Assembly (NCBI RefSeq): GCF_005048155.1
Contig: NZ_SUMB01000018.1
Coordinates: forward strand, 62,001-126,000
Direction of reading: 5' to 3'
DNA: 64,000 bases
Source of the DNA: Streptomyces piniterrae
GTDB lineage: Bacteria > Actinomycetota > Actinomycetes > Streptomycetales > Streptomycetaceae
Below are positions 33,053 to 42,181 of this stretch, in pieces. The notes beneath the pieces are model-generated. The model searched no databases and was not told the DNA's origin. It was given only the letters and a program-made list of their open reading frames with translations. Made by a program: the position numbers and the translations under genes. Each line of letters begins with the position of its first letter. Within the stretch, counting starts at the first letter, position 1.

Positions 33053-34297
33053 TCAGTCTCCGGATCTCTGTTCCCCGTGGGCCCCTTCGAGGGCCGAGTG
33101 GAGGACGGCGGGGAGCCTCCGGAGGAACGTGTCCGCCTCGTCGTCCGAGACGATCAGCGGCGGGGCGAGCCGGATGACATCCGGCGCGACCGCGTTCACC
33201 AGGAGACCCGCGTCCTGAGCCGCCTGCTGCACCTTCGGCGCGAGGGGCTCGGTCAAGACGATACCCAGGAGCAGCCCGGCACCGCGGACCTGGCCGACCA
33301 ACGGGTGTCCCAGTGCCTCGATCCCGGCGCGCAGCCGCTCGCCGACCTGCTTGACGTGGTCGAGGATGCCGTCCGCCTCGATGGTGTCGAGGACGGCGAG
33401 GGCGCCGGCGCAGACGACCGGGTTGCCGCTGAACGTCGAGCCGTGCGCACCGGGGGTGAGGAGGTCGGCGGCCGGGCCGAAGGCGAGGGTGGCGCCGATG
33501 GGCAGGCCGCCGCCGAGGCCCTTGGCGAGGGTGATGATGTCGGCCTCGACGCCCTGCGCCAGGGACTCCAGCCAGTGCCCGGTCCGGCCGATGCCGGTCT
33601 GGATCTCGTCCAGGACGAGCAGCGTGCCGGTGGCGGCGGTGATCTCACGGGCCGCCTGGAGATAGCCGGGCGGCGGCACGACGACGCCGTTCTCCCCCTG
33701 GACGGGCTCCAGGATGACGAGGGCGGTGTCGGTGGTGACGGCCGCGCGGAGGGCTTCGGCGTCACCGTAGGGGACGTGGTCGACGTCGCCGGGCAGCGGG
33801 GCGAAGGGTGCTTGTTTGGCGGGCTGTCCGGTGAGGGCGAGGGCGCCCATGGTGCGGCCGTGGAAGCCGCCGGCCGTGGCGACCATGTGGGTGCGCCCGG
33901 TCAGCCGGCCGATCTTGAAGGCGGCCTCGTTGGCCTCGGCACCGGAGTTGGAGAAGTAGACCCGCCCGTGACGCCCGGCCAGCGCGAGCAGCCGCTCGGC
34001 CAGGGCCACGGTGGGCTCGGCGACGAAGAAGTTGGAGACATGACCGAGGGTGGCGACCTGGTCGGAGACGGCGCGGACGATCGCGGGGTGCGCGTGGCCG
34101 AGCGAGTTGACCGCGATGCCGCCGAGGAAGTCCAGGTACTCCTTGCCGTCGGCGTCCCAGACCTTGGTGCCCTCGCCGCGTACGAGCGGGATGCGGGGGG
34201 TGCCGAAGTTGTTCATCATGGCGCCCTGCCAGCGCCGGGTGAGGCCCGCGTTGTCCGCCGGTCCGTGATGCTCGATCCCCTTGCTGCGCTCGCTCAT
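33053..34297 (-). CDS. argD: Acetylornithine aminotransferase
   Basis: The protein has 414 aa. It is a class III PLP aminotransferase with FSNSGAEANEAAFK, LVLDEIQTGIGRTG, and the PLP Lys in ADIITLAKGLGGGLPIGA. It converts N-acetylglutamate semialdehyde to N-acetylornithine. The ATG at 34297 overlaps the argB stop by 4 bp. Its active-site Lys is a useful contrast with the Lys-less homologue at 57359-58630. Confidence 0.96.
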   Translation of the reverse strand: MSERSKGIEHHGPADNAGLTRRWQGAMMNNFGTPRIPLVRGEGTKVWDADGKEYLDFLGGIAVNSLGHAHPAIVRAVSDQVATLGHVSNFFVAEPTVALAERLLALAGRHGRVYFSNSGAEANEAAFKIGRLTGRTHMVATAGGFHGRTMGALALTGQPAKQAPFAPLPGDVDHVPYGDAEALRAAVTTDTALVILEPVQGENGVVVPPPGYLQAAREITAATGTLLVLDEIQTGIGRTGHWLESLAQGVEADIITLAKGLGGGLPIGATLAFGPAADLLTPGAHGSTFSGNPVVCAGALAVLDTIEADGILDHVKQVGERLRAGIEALGHPLVGQVRGAGLLLGIVLTEPLAPKVQQAAQDAGLLVNAVAPDVIRLAPPLIVSDDEADTFLRRLPAVLHSALEGAHGEQRSGD

Positions 34298-35235
34298 GTC
34301 GCCCCCTCGATCGTGTTCGTGTCGGGCACGACCATCGTGCCGATTCCCTCGTCGGTGAAGATCTCCAGCAGGATCGAGTGCTGGACCCGCCCGTCGATCA
34401 CCCGGGCGGTGTGCACGCCGTTGCGTACGGCGTGCAGACAGCCCTGCATCTTGGGGACCATGCCGCTGGCCAGGTCGGGCAGCAGCCTCTCCAGTTGGCT
34501 GGCGGTGAGGCGGGAGATCACCTCGTCGCTGTTGGGCCAGTCCTCGTAGAGGCCCTCGACGTCGGTGAGCACCATCAGCGTCTCGGCACCGAGCGCGGCG
34601 GCCAGCGCGGCGGCGGCCGTGTCGGCGTTGACGTTGAAGACGCCCGATGCGCCGGACGCACCGGCCTCCAGGTCTTCCTCGTCGCTGCTGCGGGCGATGG
34701 AGGAGATGACCGGGATCCGGCCGTCGTCCAGCAGCGCCTGGACCGCGCCGGGGTCGATCGCGGTGATCTCGCCGACCCGGCCGATGTCCACCCGCTCGCC
34801 GTCTATCTGGGCGTAGTGCTTGGTCGCGGTCATCAGATGGGCGTCCTCGCCGGTCATGCCGACGGCGAGCGGGCCGTGCTCGTTGAGCAGTCCGACGAGC
34901 TCCCGCTGCACCTGCCCTGCCAGCACCATCCGTACGACGTTCATCGCCTCGGGCGTGGTGACCCGCAGGCCGCCCTTGAACTCCGACTCCAGGCCGAGCA
35001 GATCCAGCTGGGCGCTGATCTGCGGGCCGCCGCCGTGCACGACGACCGGGCGCAGTCCGGCGTGCCGCAGGAAGACCACGTCCTGGGCGAAGGCGCGCTT
35101 GAGCCCCTCGTCGACCATGGCGTTGCCGCCGAACTTGATGACGACGGTCTTGCCGTGATGGCGGGTCAGCCAGGGCAGCGCCTCGATGAGGGTGCGGGCC
35201 TTGGGCAGCGCGGTGTGCTTTCGCGTAGTGCTCAT
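34294..35235 (-). CDS. argB: Acetylglutamate kinase
   Basis: The protein has 313 aa from the ATG at 35235 (MSTTRKHTALPKARTL). The ATP-binding KFGGNAMVD, the substrate loop VVVHGGGPQIS, and the C-terminal arginine-response segment (DGRVQHSILLEIFTDEGIGT) are present. It phosphorylates N-acetylglutamate, usually the feedback-controlled step. Upstream in-frame codons up to 35280 are possible but lack family sequence. Confidence 0.96.
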   Translation of the reverse strand: MSTTRKHTALPKARTLIEALPWLTRHHGKTVVIKFGGNAMVDEGLKRAFAQDVVFLRHAGLRPVVVHGGGPQISAQLDLLGLESEFKGGLRVTTPEAMNVVRMVLAGQVQRELVGLLNEHGPLAVGMTGEDAHLMTATKHYAQIDGERVDIGRVGEITAIDPGAVQALLDDGRIPVISSIARSSDEEDLEAGASGASGVFNVNADTAAAALAAALGAETLMVLTDVEGLYEDWPNSDEVISRLTASQLERLLPDLASGMVPKMQGCLHAVRNGVHTARVIDGRVQHSILLEIFTDEGIGTMVVPDTNTIEGAT

Positions 35236-35308
35236 GCGCCGGCCTCGCTTCGCTCGGCGGGCTGTGAGCACAGCGCGCACCTTTGAATGATTCGCTCGCG
35301 TTGCTCAC

Positions 35309-36508
35309 TCATGAGGAGTACGCGCTGTTCTCGTGGACGTAGTCGGCGGTGAGGTCGTTGGCCCAGATGACCGCGGACTCGGTGCCGGCGGCGAGGTCGG
35401 CGGTGATCCGCACCTCCCGGTAGCGCATGTCGACCAGGTCGCGGTCCTCCCCCACGGAGCCGTTCTTGCAGACCCAGACGTCGTTGATGGCGACATTGAG
35501 CTGGTCGGGCTCGAAGACCGCGGAGGTGGTGCCGATCGCGGACAGCACCCGGCCCCAGTTGGGGTCCTCGCCGTGGATGGCGCACTTGAGGAGGTTGTTC
35601 CGGGCGATGGAACGGCCGACCTCGACGGCGTCGTCCTCGCTCGCGGCGTTGATCACCTCGATGCGGATGTCCTTGCTGGCGCCCTCGGCGTCGCCGATCA
35701 GCTGCCGGGCGAGATCGTCGCAGACCGTGCGGACGGCCTCGGCGAAGGCGTCCTTCTCCGGTACGACGCCGGAGGCACCGGAGGCGAGCAGCAGCACGGT
35801 GTCGTTGGTGGACATGCAGCCGTCCGAGTCGACCCGGTCGAAGGTGGTACGGGTAGCGGCCCGCAGCGCCGTGTCGAGGTCGGCGGACGGCAGATCCGCG
35901 TCGGTGGTGAGCACCACCAGCATGGTGGCCAGGCCCGGTGCGAGCATGCCGGCGCCCTTGGCCATCCCGCCGACGGTCCAGGCTCCCCCAGCCTCCGGCC
36001 GGGCGGTGCCCCCAACGGTGACCTGCGCCGTCTTGTGCACGCTGTCGGTGGTCTTGATGGCGATGGCGGCCTTCTCGCCGCCGTGGTCGGTGAGTTCGGC
36101 GGCCGCCTGCTCAACTCCCGGCAGCAGCTTGTCCATCGGGAGCCGGAGGCCGATCAGCCCGGTGGAGGCGACCGCGACCTCGCCGGCGCTGTGACCGTCG
36201 AGCACCTCGGCGACCTTCTCCGCGGTGGCGTGGGTGTCCTGGAAGCCGAGCGGTCCCGTACAGGCGTTGGCGCCACCGGAGTTGAGGATCACCGCGGAGA
36301 CCCGGCCGCCCTTGAGGACCTGCTCGGACCAGACGACCGGTGCGGCCTTGACGCGGTTGGAGGTGAAGACACCGGCGGCGGCCAGACGAGGCCCGTTGTT
36401 GACCACGAGGGCCAGGTCCGGGTTGCCGCCGCTCCCATTGGCAAGAGGGGCCTTGATCCCGGCGGCGATACCCGCCGCCGTGAATCCCTTTGCTGCCGTC
36501 ACACTCAC
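35309..36508 (-). CDS. argJ: Glutamate N-acetyltransferase / amino-acid acetyltransferase
   Basis: The protein has 399 aa from the GTG at 36508. The autoproteolysis site region GGMAKGAGMLAPGLATMLVV contains the Thr that becomes the N-terminal nucleophile of the beta chain. Other landmarks are VNNGPRLAAAGVFTSNRV, NSGGANACTG and NNLLKCAIHGEDPNWGR. It recycles the acetyl group from acetylornithine to glutamate. It overlaps argC by 4 bp and precedes argB by 73 bp. Confidence 0.96.
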   Translation of the reverse strand: MSVTAAKGFTAAGIAAGIKAPLANGSGGNPDLALVVNNGPRLAAAGVFTSNRVKAAPVVWSEQVLKGGRVSAVILNSGGANACTGPLGFQDTHATAEKVAEVLDGHSAGEVAVASTGLIGLRLPMDKLLPGVEQAAAELTDHGGEKAAIAIKTTDSVHKTAQVTVGGTARPEAGGAWTVGGMAKGAGMLAPGLATMLVVLTTDADLPSADLDTALRAATRTTFDRVDSDGCMSTNDTVLLLASGASGVVPEKDAFAEAVRTVCDDLARQLIGDAEGASKDIRIEVINAASEDDAVEVGRSIARNNLLKCAIHGEDPNWGRVLSAIGTTSAVFEPDQLNVAINDVWVCKNGSVGEDRDLVDMRYREVRITADLAAGTESAVIWANDLTADYVHENSAYSS

Positions 36509-37533
36509 GGCGCGACTCCTGTCGTGGAAAGTCCGGTCGCCTCATCGAGACCGAGGGCGATGTTCATGCTCTGCACCGCGCCGCCGGCGGTGCCTTTGGT
36601 GAGGTTGTCGATGGCGCTGATCGCGATGACGCGGCCGGCCGCCTCGTCGTACGCCACCTGGATCTGCGCGGCGTTCGATCCGTAGACGGCGGCGGTCGCG
36701 GGCCACTGCCCCTCGGGCAGGAGGTGCGCAAACGGTTCGTCGGCCAGCGCCTTCTCGTACGCGGCGCGGACGTCCGCCGCGGTCGTGCCCGGCTTCGCCT
36801 TCGCGCTGCATGTGGCGAGGATGCCGCGCGACATGGGCGCGAGGGTCGGCGTGAAGGAGACCGTCACCCGCTCGCCGGCCACCGCGCTCAGGTTCTGGAT
36901 CATCTCGGGGGTGTGCCGGTGCCCGCCGCCGACGCCGTACGGGCTCATCGAGCCCATGACCTCGGAGCCCAGCAGATGCGGCTTGAGCGCCTTGCCCGCG
37001 CCGGAGGTGCCGGTGGCCGCGACGATCACGGCCTCGGGCTCGGCCAGGCCCGCCGCGTACGCGGGGAAGAGCGCGAGCGAGACGGCGGTCGGGTAGCAGC
37101 CGGGGACGGCGATACGCCGGGACCCGTGCAGCGCGGCACGGGCGCCGGGCAGCTCCGGGAGGCCGTAGGGCCAGGTGCCCGCGTGGGCCGAGCCGTAGAA
37201 CGCCTCCCAGTCCGCGGCGTCCTGGAGCCGGAAGTCGGCGCCGCAGTCGACCACGAGCACATCGGGGCCGAGCTCTTCGGCGACGGCCGCGGACTGTCCG
37301 TGCGGCAGCGCGAGAAAGACGACGTCATGCCCGGCCAGGACCTCGGCCGAGGTGGGCTGGAGCTCCCGGTCGGCCAGCGGGAGCAGATGCGGCTGCAGTG
37401 CGCCCAGGCGCTGTCCGGCATTGGAGTGCCCGGTCAGCGCGCCGATCTCCACCTCCGGATGCCCCAGGAGCAGACGCAGCACTTCACCCCCCGCGTACCC
37501 GCTCGCACCGGCCACTGCTGCTCGTACCGTCAT
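36505..37533 (-). CDS. argC: N-acetyl-gamma-glutamyl-phosphate reductase
   Basis: The protein has 342 aa. The N-terminal NADP Rossmann fold is AAVAGASGYAGGEVLRLL. The catalytic Cys lies in RIAVPGCYPTAVSLAL, and the late SPYGVGGGHRHTPEM loop carries the catalytic His. It reduces N-acetylglutamyl phosphate to the semialdehyde. It is first in the arg operon and sits behind AT-rich ArgR-like sequences. Confidence 0.96.
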   Translation of the reverse strand: MTVRAAVAGASGYAGGEVLRLLLGHPEVEIGALTGHSNAGQRLGALQPHLLPLADRELQPTSAEVLAGHDVVFLALPHGQSAAVAEELGPDVLVVDCGADFRLQDAADWEAFYGSAHAGTWPYGLPELPGARAALHGSRRIAVPGCYPTAVSLALFPAYAAGLAEPEAVIVAATGTSGAGKALKPHLLGSEVMGSMSPYGVGGGHRHTPEMIQNLSAVAGERVTVSFTPTLAPMSRGILATCSAKAKPGTTAADVRAAYEKALADEPFAHLLPEGQWPATAAVYGSNAAQIQVAYDEAAGRVIAISAIDNLTKGTAGGAVQSMNIALGLDEATGLSTTGVAP

Positions 37534-37551
37534 GGACCCTCCTCCTCGATG

Positions 37552-37584
37552 GCATGACTATACGGAATACGGCAGTTTTATGCA
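37552..37584. promoter_or_regulatory. Candidate ArgR operator/promoter of argCJBDR
   Basis: The AT-rich segment GCATGACTATACGGAATACG followed by GCAGTTTTATGC has terminal GCAT/ATGC symmetry and stands out from GC-rich surroundings, 19 bp upstream of argC. It resembles tandem ARG boxes. Confidence 0.55.
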
Positions 37585-37634
37585 ACGCTCAAGGTTGGAC
37601 CGCCGACCGGCCGCATGGGCGCATACTGGCGCCA

Positions 37635-37856
37635 ATGACAAAGCGAGCGGTTTCCAGACGCCATCTGCCCACCAGCCCCTTCAAGAGTCCGGCCGCGCCA
37701 CCGCACAAGCACTTCACCGTAGGAAGCCGGGTCTCCCACGACGTGTACGGACTCGGCCGGGTCACCGCCGTCGAGGAAGGGATCGCGGTCGTCGTCGACT
37801 TCGGTTCCATGCAGCAGCGGATCACGACCCCGTACAGCAAGATGACCAGCCTCTAG
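37635..37856 (+). CDS. Small CarD/KOW-like beta protein, unknown function
   Basis: The protein has 73 aa from the ATG at 37635 (MTKRAVSRRHLPTSPFKSP). After a basic 25-residue start, HFTVGSRVSHDVYGLGRVTA followed by VEEGIAVVVDFGSMQQRI looks like a small SH3-like barrel of the CarD or KOW type. It could bind RNA polymerase or nucleic acid; nothing here proves it. It diverges from argC with about 100 bp between starts. Upstream in-frame ATGs would extend into argC and are rejected. Confidence 0.7.
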   Translation: MTKRAVSRRHLPTSPFKSPAAPPHKHFTVGSRVSHDVYGLGRVTAVEEGIAVVVDFGSMQQRITTPYSKMTSL

Positions 37857-37949
37857 AGCACCGGTCTCCACAGACCGCGCACGGACTTCCGGGGTCCGCA
37901 CCCGCCGCCCCCACCGCGGCTGCGGGCCCCGCGTCCGCTGGCGCGCGGC

Positions 37950-38141
37950 TCACGCGTGCTGCGGGACCTCGTCCTTCATCGCGCTCTTGATCTGCTCCCG
38001 CAGCTCCGGGCCCGCCGTGTGCCCGTGCACGGAAACGGCGTGCTCCATGGCGGCGCGGATCAGTTCCTCTTCCTCACCCGCGATGACGAGGCTGCAATTC
38101 ATCTCGCTCGGGTAGTCCCGGCAGTCGATCATCTTGCGCAT
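37950..38141 (-). CDS. DUF1059 family small protein
   Basis: The protein has 63 aa (MRKMIDCRDYPSEMNCSLVI). The family pattern is evident: a Cys pair near residues 7 and 16, a Glu-rich helix GEEEELIRAAMEHAVSVHGH, and a C-terminal LREQIKSAMKDE helix. The function is unknown. Upstream, between 38142 and 38324, lies non-coding DNA with several TACGTCG repeats. Confidence 0.82.
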   Translation of the reverse strand: MRKMIDCRDYPSEMNCSLVIAGEEEELIRAAMEHAVSVHGHTAGPELREQIKSAMKDEVPQHA

Positions 38142-38324
38142 GACGGACCTCCTCGCGTCCGGGTACTTCAAGTGTCGGACGGGTCGCGCCGGGCGTCTAA
38201 TACGTCGAGCGCGTGGAGTACGTCGAGCGCGCCAGGTGCGTCGGATACGTCGCATGCGGGGAAATCCTGCACGGCGGCGACCACGCTCAGGCTCAGGCCA
38301 CCCGCCGCTCACCCTGCCGCCACC

Positions 38325-38870
38325 TCAGTCGTCGAGCCGCCCCGGGTCGGCGGCCAGCGATTCCCAGAAGTCGACATGGGCCTGCTCATGCAGCACGCCG
38401 AGTCGCAGCAGTCGCGCACGGGCCGACTGCCGTGAGTCCTTGGACGGTTCGAGCTCGGCGCGCAGCGACTCGTAGTGGCTGAGCCATTTGCGGTGCTGGG
38501 CGGCCTGCCGGGTGGCCAGGGCGACGATGTCCGCGGGGGCGCCGAGATCGGCGAAGAACAGTTTCACCTGAGCCGGGTCGCGGGTTTCCGGTTCGCCCGT
38601 GTCCGGCTCGGCGATCCAGCGCTCCAGGGCCGCGCGGCCGTTGTCGGTGAGGTGGAAGATCCGTCGGCGGCGGCCCGTCGTTTCGGCCTCTTCCCGGAGG
38701 AGGCCGGCCTGCGCCAGCCCCGGCGGGATCCGATAGAGCTGCGCATGCGGGATCGGCCAGAAGGGCTCGATGTCGTCCTGGATCCGGGCCTTCAGCTCGT
38801 ACGGCGTCATCGGGCCGTGCCGGGCGATCAGACCGAGCACGGCATACCCGGCAGGGCTGCACTCCGCCAT
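38325..38870 (-). CDS. PadR family transcriptional regulator
   Basis: The protein has 181 aa. The winged helix (about 1-85) includes YAVLGLIARHGPMTPYELKA, IPHAQLYRIPPGLAQAGLL and an RRRIFHLTDNGRAALERWI wing. The C-terminal coiled helices (from about 110) form the dimerisation domain typical of PadR group 1. It diverges from the esterase gene at 38975, with palindromic sequences between them, so it probably represses that gene and itself. Confidence 0.9.
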   Translation of the reverse strand: MAECSPAGYAVLGLIARHGPMTPYELKARIQDDIEPFWPIPHAQLYRIPPGLAQAGLLREEAETTGRRRRIFHLTDNGRAALERWIAEPDTGEPETRDPAQVKLFFADLGAPADIVALATRQAAQHRKWLSHYESLRAELEPSKDSRQSARARLLRLGVLHEQAHVDFWESLAADPGRLDD

Positions 38871-38920
38871 GCTTCGCCCCTCCCTCCCCTTGACACCATC
38901 CCAATGAGACCATAGCTTCC

Positions 38921-38947
38921 ATCTCATCGAGACCGTATCAATGAGAT
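38921..38947. promoter_or_regulatory. Candidate PadR operator in the divergent interval
   Basis: ATCTCAT and ATGAGAT form an inverted repeat with a 13-nt spacer; a related CAATGAGAC lies at 38902. The interval separates the PadR and esterase starts. Confidence 0.55.
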
Positions 38948-38974
38948 GATTCTCGTAGGGAGATTCAGAGGGGG

Positions 38975-39982
38975 ATGGTGGAGAGCGTGTTCACGCAGGA
39001 GAAGGCTCATCAGGATTTTCGGGATTCGGAGGAATTGCGGGCGTTGAGGGTGCATCCGGAACTGGCCGGGACCCTGGCCGCGCTGCCGGAGCGGCCCGCG
39101 AACCCGTACCTCGACATCGAGGCGACGCGCGCCGGCTTCAAGGCGTTTCTGGGGTCGCGCGTCCCCGACAACGACCCGCGGCTCACCGTCCGCCATATGA
39201 CGATCCCCGGGCCTGACGGCAACACGATCGACGTGCAGGTGCTGCGTCCGGCCGGGGCCGAGGGCCCACTGCCGGGCGTGCTCTATATCCACGGGGGCGG
39301 TTTCGCGTACGGGGAGCTGGACGGGCCCAGCCCGATGGCACGCGACGCCTGCGTGGCGGCCGGTGCGGTGGTGGTCAATGTGCACTACCGGCTGGCCCCC
39401 GAGCACCGGTATCCGGCAGGCGTCGAGGACTGCTACGCCGCGTTGCGGTGGATGGCCGCGACGGCGGGTGAGCTCGGCATCGACGCCGGGCGGATCGCGG
39501 TCACCGGGGCGTCGGCGGGCGGCTGCCTGAGCGCCGCCGTGTGCCTGATGGCCCGCGACCGCCAGGGACCGCCGATCGCCTTCCAGGGACTCCTGATCCC
39601 GTGCCTCGACGACCGGGCACGGACCGCCTCGATGCGGCGGATAGCGGACCCGCGGATCACGAACGGCGTCGGGGTCCGGCACATGTGGGACACCTATCTG
39701 GGCGCCGACCGGGGTCCGGACGTCCCCGCGTACGCGGCGCCCGCGCGCGCCACCGACCTCTCCGGCCTCCCGCCCGCGTACGTCCTCACCTGCGGACTCG
39801 ACCCGCTGCGCGACGAAGGACTCGACTACGCCCGCCGGTTGACGGAGGCCGATGTACCGGTCGAGGTCAAGGACGTCCCCGGCGCCTGGCACCTCTTCGA
39901 GGCGTTCGCGCCCGACACGGAGCCAGCGCGGCGCACCACCGAGCACTGGCTGGCGGCACTCCGCGTCGCGCTGAGGGGGTGA
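38975..39982 (+). CDS. Alpha/beta hydrolase, hormone-sensitive-lipase (HSL) family esterase
   Basis: The protein has 335 aa. HSL-family oxyanion motif HGGGFAYGE (about 107), nucleophile elbow GASAGG (about 177), acid in LTCGLDPLRDEG, and His in GAWHLFEAF near residue 305 form a complete catalytic triad. It hydrolyses esters of small acids; no signal peptide is seen, so it is cytosolic. The ATG follows GAGGGG. A divergent PadR regulator suggests induction by its substrate or a phenolic/drug-like ligand. Confidence 0.92.
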   Translation: MVESVFTQEKAHQDFRDSEELRALRVHPELAGTLAALPERPANPYLDIEATRAGFKAFLGSRVPDNDPRLTVRHMTIPGPDGNTIDVQVLRPAGAEGPLPGVLYIHGGGFAYGELDGPSPMARDACVAAGAVVVNVHYRLAPEHRYPAGVEDCYAALRWMAATAGELGIDAGRIAVTGASAGGCLSAAVCLMARDRQGPPIAFQGLLIPCLDDRARTASMRRIADPRITNGVGVRHMWDTYLGADRGPDVPAYAAPARATDLSGLPPAYVLTCGLDPLRDEGLDYARRLTEADVPVEVKDVPGAWHLFEAFAPDTEPARRTTEHWLAALRVALRG

Positions 39983-40113
39983 CCCATGGGTTCGGCGCGG
40001 GCGGGGTGATGGCGTGACGGGGTGACGGGGTGATGGCGAGGGGCCCCGCTCGCCACTCGCCTCGGACGCCACGCAGCTGCACGTCCCGCCCGCGGGCCCC
40101 GCCACAGGCCCGG

Positions 40114-40470
40114 CTACAGCGTGAAGTCGGTGAGACCTATCGGCTCGGACTCGCCCTCGCCACCGGGTCCGAGGGTGAAGGTGCCGCCGCGGGCGGCTGG
40201 GTCCCAGCCTCGCGCGAGCGCGTACTCGATCACCGTCCGCACATCGCGCGGCGTGGGGTAGACGTTGTCCGTACACGCGCCCCACGGTCCCTGCGGGCCC
40301 GCCGACACCAGCGCGACGTCGAGCACCTGGCCGGTCCTGCCGGCGCTGCCCCACACCCGGAGCTGGACATACCGCCTGCAGTCCGACTCGTCATGCCGGA
40401 TGCCGATCGCCCCGGTCCACCGGAATTCCTGTGCGTCGAAACGGATGGTTCGGACACGGCGCTTCCCCAC
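40114..40470 (-). CDS. Conserved hypothetical protein
   Basis: The protein has 118 aa from the GTG at 40470, chosen because AGGGGGG lies about 9 bp upstream; a GTG at 40479 is possible but leaves no spacing. The sequence VRTIRFDAQEFRWTGAIG followed by a beta-rich body and RDVRTVIEYALARGWDP looks like a compact cytosolic domain. I do not recognise a family or any catalytic residues. A divergent or operonic partner is not evident. Confidence 0.65.
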   Translation of the reverse strand: MGKRRVRTIRFDAQEFRWTGAIGIRHDESDCRRYVQLRVWGSAGRTGQVLDVALVSAGPQGPWGACTDNVYPTPRDVRTVIEYALARGWDPAARGGTFTLGPGGEGESEPIGLTDFTL

Positions 40471-40620
40471 GGACGCCACCCCCCTGGTTCCCGCTGGCTC
40501 CCCTGACTGTCTGTGAACAAAGCTAGCGGACGCCTCTGACAACGGCCTCGGCCGTCGGGCCGGGCCGGTCCGTGGCACGGCCACCGGCTCCGGGCATCGG
40601 CACGGCCACCGCCTCCGGCG

Positions 40621-41418
40621 TCAGCCCCGGCCGCCGCGAGTACGGCGGCGGTGGAGGACGACTCCCCAGCCCACCGCGCCGGCCAGCAGTGCGCTGCCGA
40701 CCGCCGTGATGCCGGTGTTCAGACCGGAGCCGGAACCGCCGCCGAGGCCGGTGTTCGACCCGCCACCGGGGATGCCCTGTTCAGACGCGTCCGGCCCACC
40801 CGACTCGCCCGCGCCCGAGCCCGAGAGGGAGCCCGAGACGGTCAGGGTGCCGGTGAACTTCCGCCGGCCTCCCCCATCGCCCTGTTCCCTGTCCCTTTCC
40901 TTGTCCTCACCCTGCGCCGCGCCTTGCTCGGCGCCTGGCTCGGCGCCTGGCTCCGCACCCTGTTCAGCGCCCAGTTGGTCGCCGTATGCGGTGTCGCCCT
41001 CGACGGCCGGAGCCTCGCCGTGCTGCTCTGGTCCATCGGCGCCGCACGTCACGGTGACCGTGTAGGTGCCCGGCCTGGTGGTCTCCGGCACCGTGCCGGT
41101 TCCGCCGAACTCGTTGTTCCGCATGGACAGGGGCAGCTTCGGGATGCCCCCGCCCTCGAAGCTGGCCTCGCCGGTCCCGCCGGTGCAGTTGCCGCCGTCG
41201 GAGAGGGAGAACTCGCCGCCCGGCGCCACCGGATCGGGCTGGACGACCACCTGCTTCGGGTCACCGGGGTCGGCCGCGGCGGCGCCGGACACCGCGCCGT
41301 ACAGCGTGCCGGCGACCGCCAGGACTCCGGCCACCGAGGCGTGGCGCACCGCCGAGGCGTAGTGACGGGCGGCGTGGTGACGGGCCCGGCTCTTCTGCAT
41401 CGCGTGGCGTATATGCAT
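40621..41418 (-). CDS. Secreted cell-wall-associated protein with C-terminal membrane anchor
   Basis: The protein has 265 aa from the ATG at 41418; an internal ATG at 41400 is an alternative. A basic start and hydrophobic segment (VAGVLAVAGTLYGAVSGAAA) form a signal peptide. The exported part has a beta-sandwich-like domain with two Cys. This is followed by a low-complexity stretch of GAEPGAEQ repeats and a Ser/Gly-rich stalk, then a C-terminal hydrophobic helix (GSALLAGAVGWGVVL) and basic tail. It looks surface-displayed. I see no LAETG-type sortase motif. Confidence 0.75.
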   Translation of the reverse strand: MHIRHAMQKSRARHHAARHYASAVRHASVAGVLAVAGTLYGAVSGAAAADPGDPKQVVVQPDPVAPGGEFSLSDGGNCTGGTGEASFEGGGIPKLPLSMRNNEFGGTGTVPETTRPGTYTVTVTCGADGPEQHGEAPAVEGDTAYGDQLGAEQGAEPGAEPGAEQGAAQGEDKERDREQGDGGGRRKFTGTLTVSGSLSGSGAGESGGPDASEQGIPGGGSNTGLGGGSGSGLNTGITAVGSALLAGAVGWGVVLHRRRTRGGRG

Positions 41419-41513
41419 ATCCCGAGCGAAACGCCCGCGCCCGGCACTCGCACGTTCGGCTGGGCTTTCCGGGTGGCGGACCGGCGGACGCCGGCCCGCG
41501 CCCGGAGCCGCGC

Positions 41514-42083
41514 TCACCCGTCCAGCAGGAGACCCCAGGTGCCCGACCGCCGGACCAGGGTGGTCACGGACAGTGGCTGGACGTCGATCCGCCAGTACGT
41601 GTGCGGCGGCGCCTGGAGGGCGTAGACCAGGGCCGCGCGGACGACCCCGGGCTCGGCGACCGCCAGCAGTCCGGCGCCGTCATCGGCGGGCCGGGTGTCC
41701 ATCCAGCCGCCGACCCGGCTGATGAAGGCCAGCAGTGACTCGCCGCCGTGCGGTGCGGAGCGGGGGTCGGCGAGCCAGGCGTCCACCGCCCGGGGCTCGG
41801 CGGCGGTCACCTCGCCCAGTGTCCGGCCGCGCCAGCGGCCCATGTCGCAGTCCCGCAGCGCCGGCTGGGCGAGCGGGGTGAGACCCAGGGCGTCGCCGGT
41901 CTCCCGGCAGCGTGCGGACGGGGAGCGGTAGCGCAGTTCGGCGGCGGCGAGCCGGCACAGTACCGGGGCGGCGCGCTCGGCCTCGTGCCATCCGGCGGCG
42001 TCGAGCGGGCGGTCGTCGTCGAACCGCGTCTCGAGCAGCGAGGAGCTGCGGGCGGCGGCGAGCAGCTTGAGGCGAACGTTCAT
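41514..42083 (-). CDS. Histidine phosphatase fold protein lacking the catalytic His
   Basis: The protein has 189 aa. The overall phosphoglycerate-mutase-like order is visible: SPSARCRETGDALGL, CDMGRWRGRTLGEV, HGGESLLAFISRVGGWMD, and a late VAEPGVVRAALVYAL. The diagnostic RHG near the N-terminus is replaced by AARSSSLLET, and the second catalytic His before GVVR is also absent (VAEPG). It is therefore probably not an active phosphatase of the usual mechanism. It may bind a phosphorylated ligand or be a diverged paralogue. Confidence 0.75.
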   Translation of the reverse strand: MNVRLKLLAAARSSSLLETRFDDDRPLDAAGWHEAERAAPVLCRLAAAELRYRSPSARCRETGDALGLTPLAQPALRDCDMGRWRGRTLGEVTAAEPRAVDAWLADPRSAPHGGESLLAFISRVGGWMDTRPADDGAGLLAVAEPGVVRAALVYALQAPPHTYWRIDVQPLSVTTLVRRSGTWGLLLDG

Positions 42084-42181
42084 TCGCTGATGGTAAGAGG
42101 AGGGCCCCTCGGATCAACCCCCCTCATCGGATGTGGAAGGAACGGAGGGAAGGGCCGCAATGACGGAATGACGTGGACAGC

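Noticed and set aside
37398..37634. Longer N-terminus for the small CarD/KOW-like protein
   Set aside because: The extension runs into argC on the opposite strand and through the arg promoter; the ATG at 37635 gives a compact domain.
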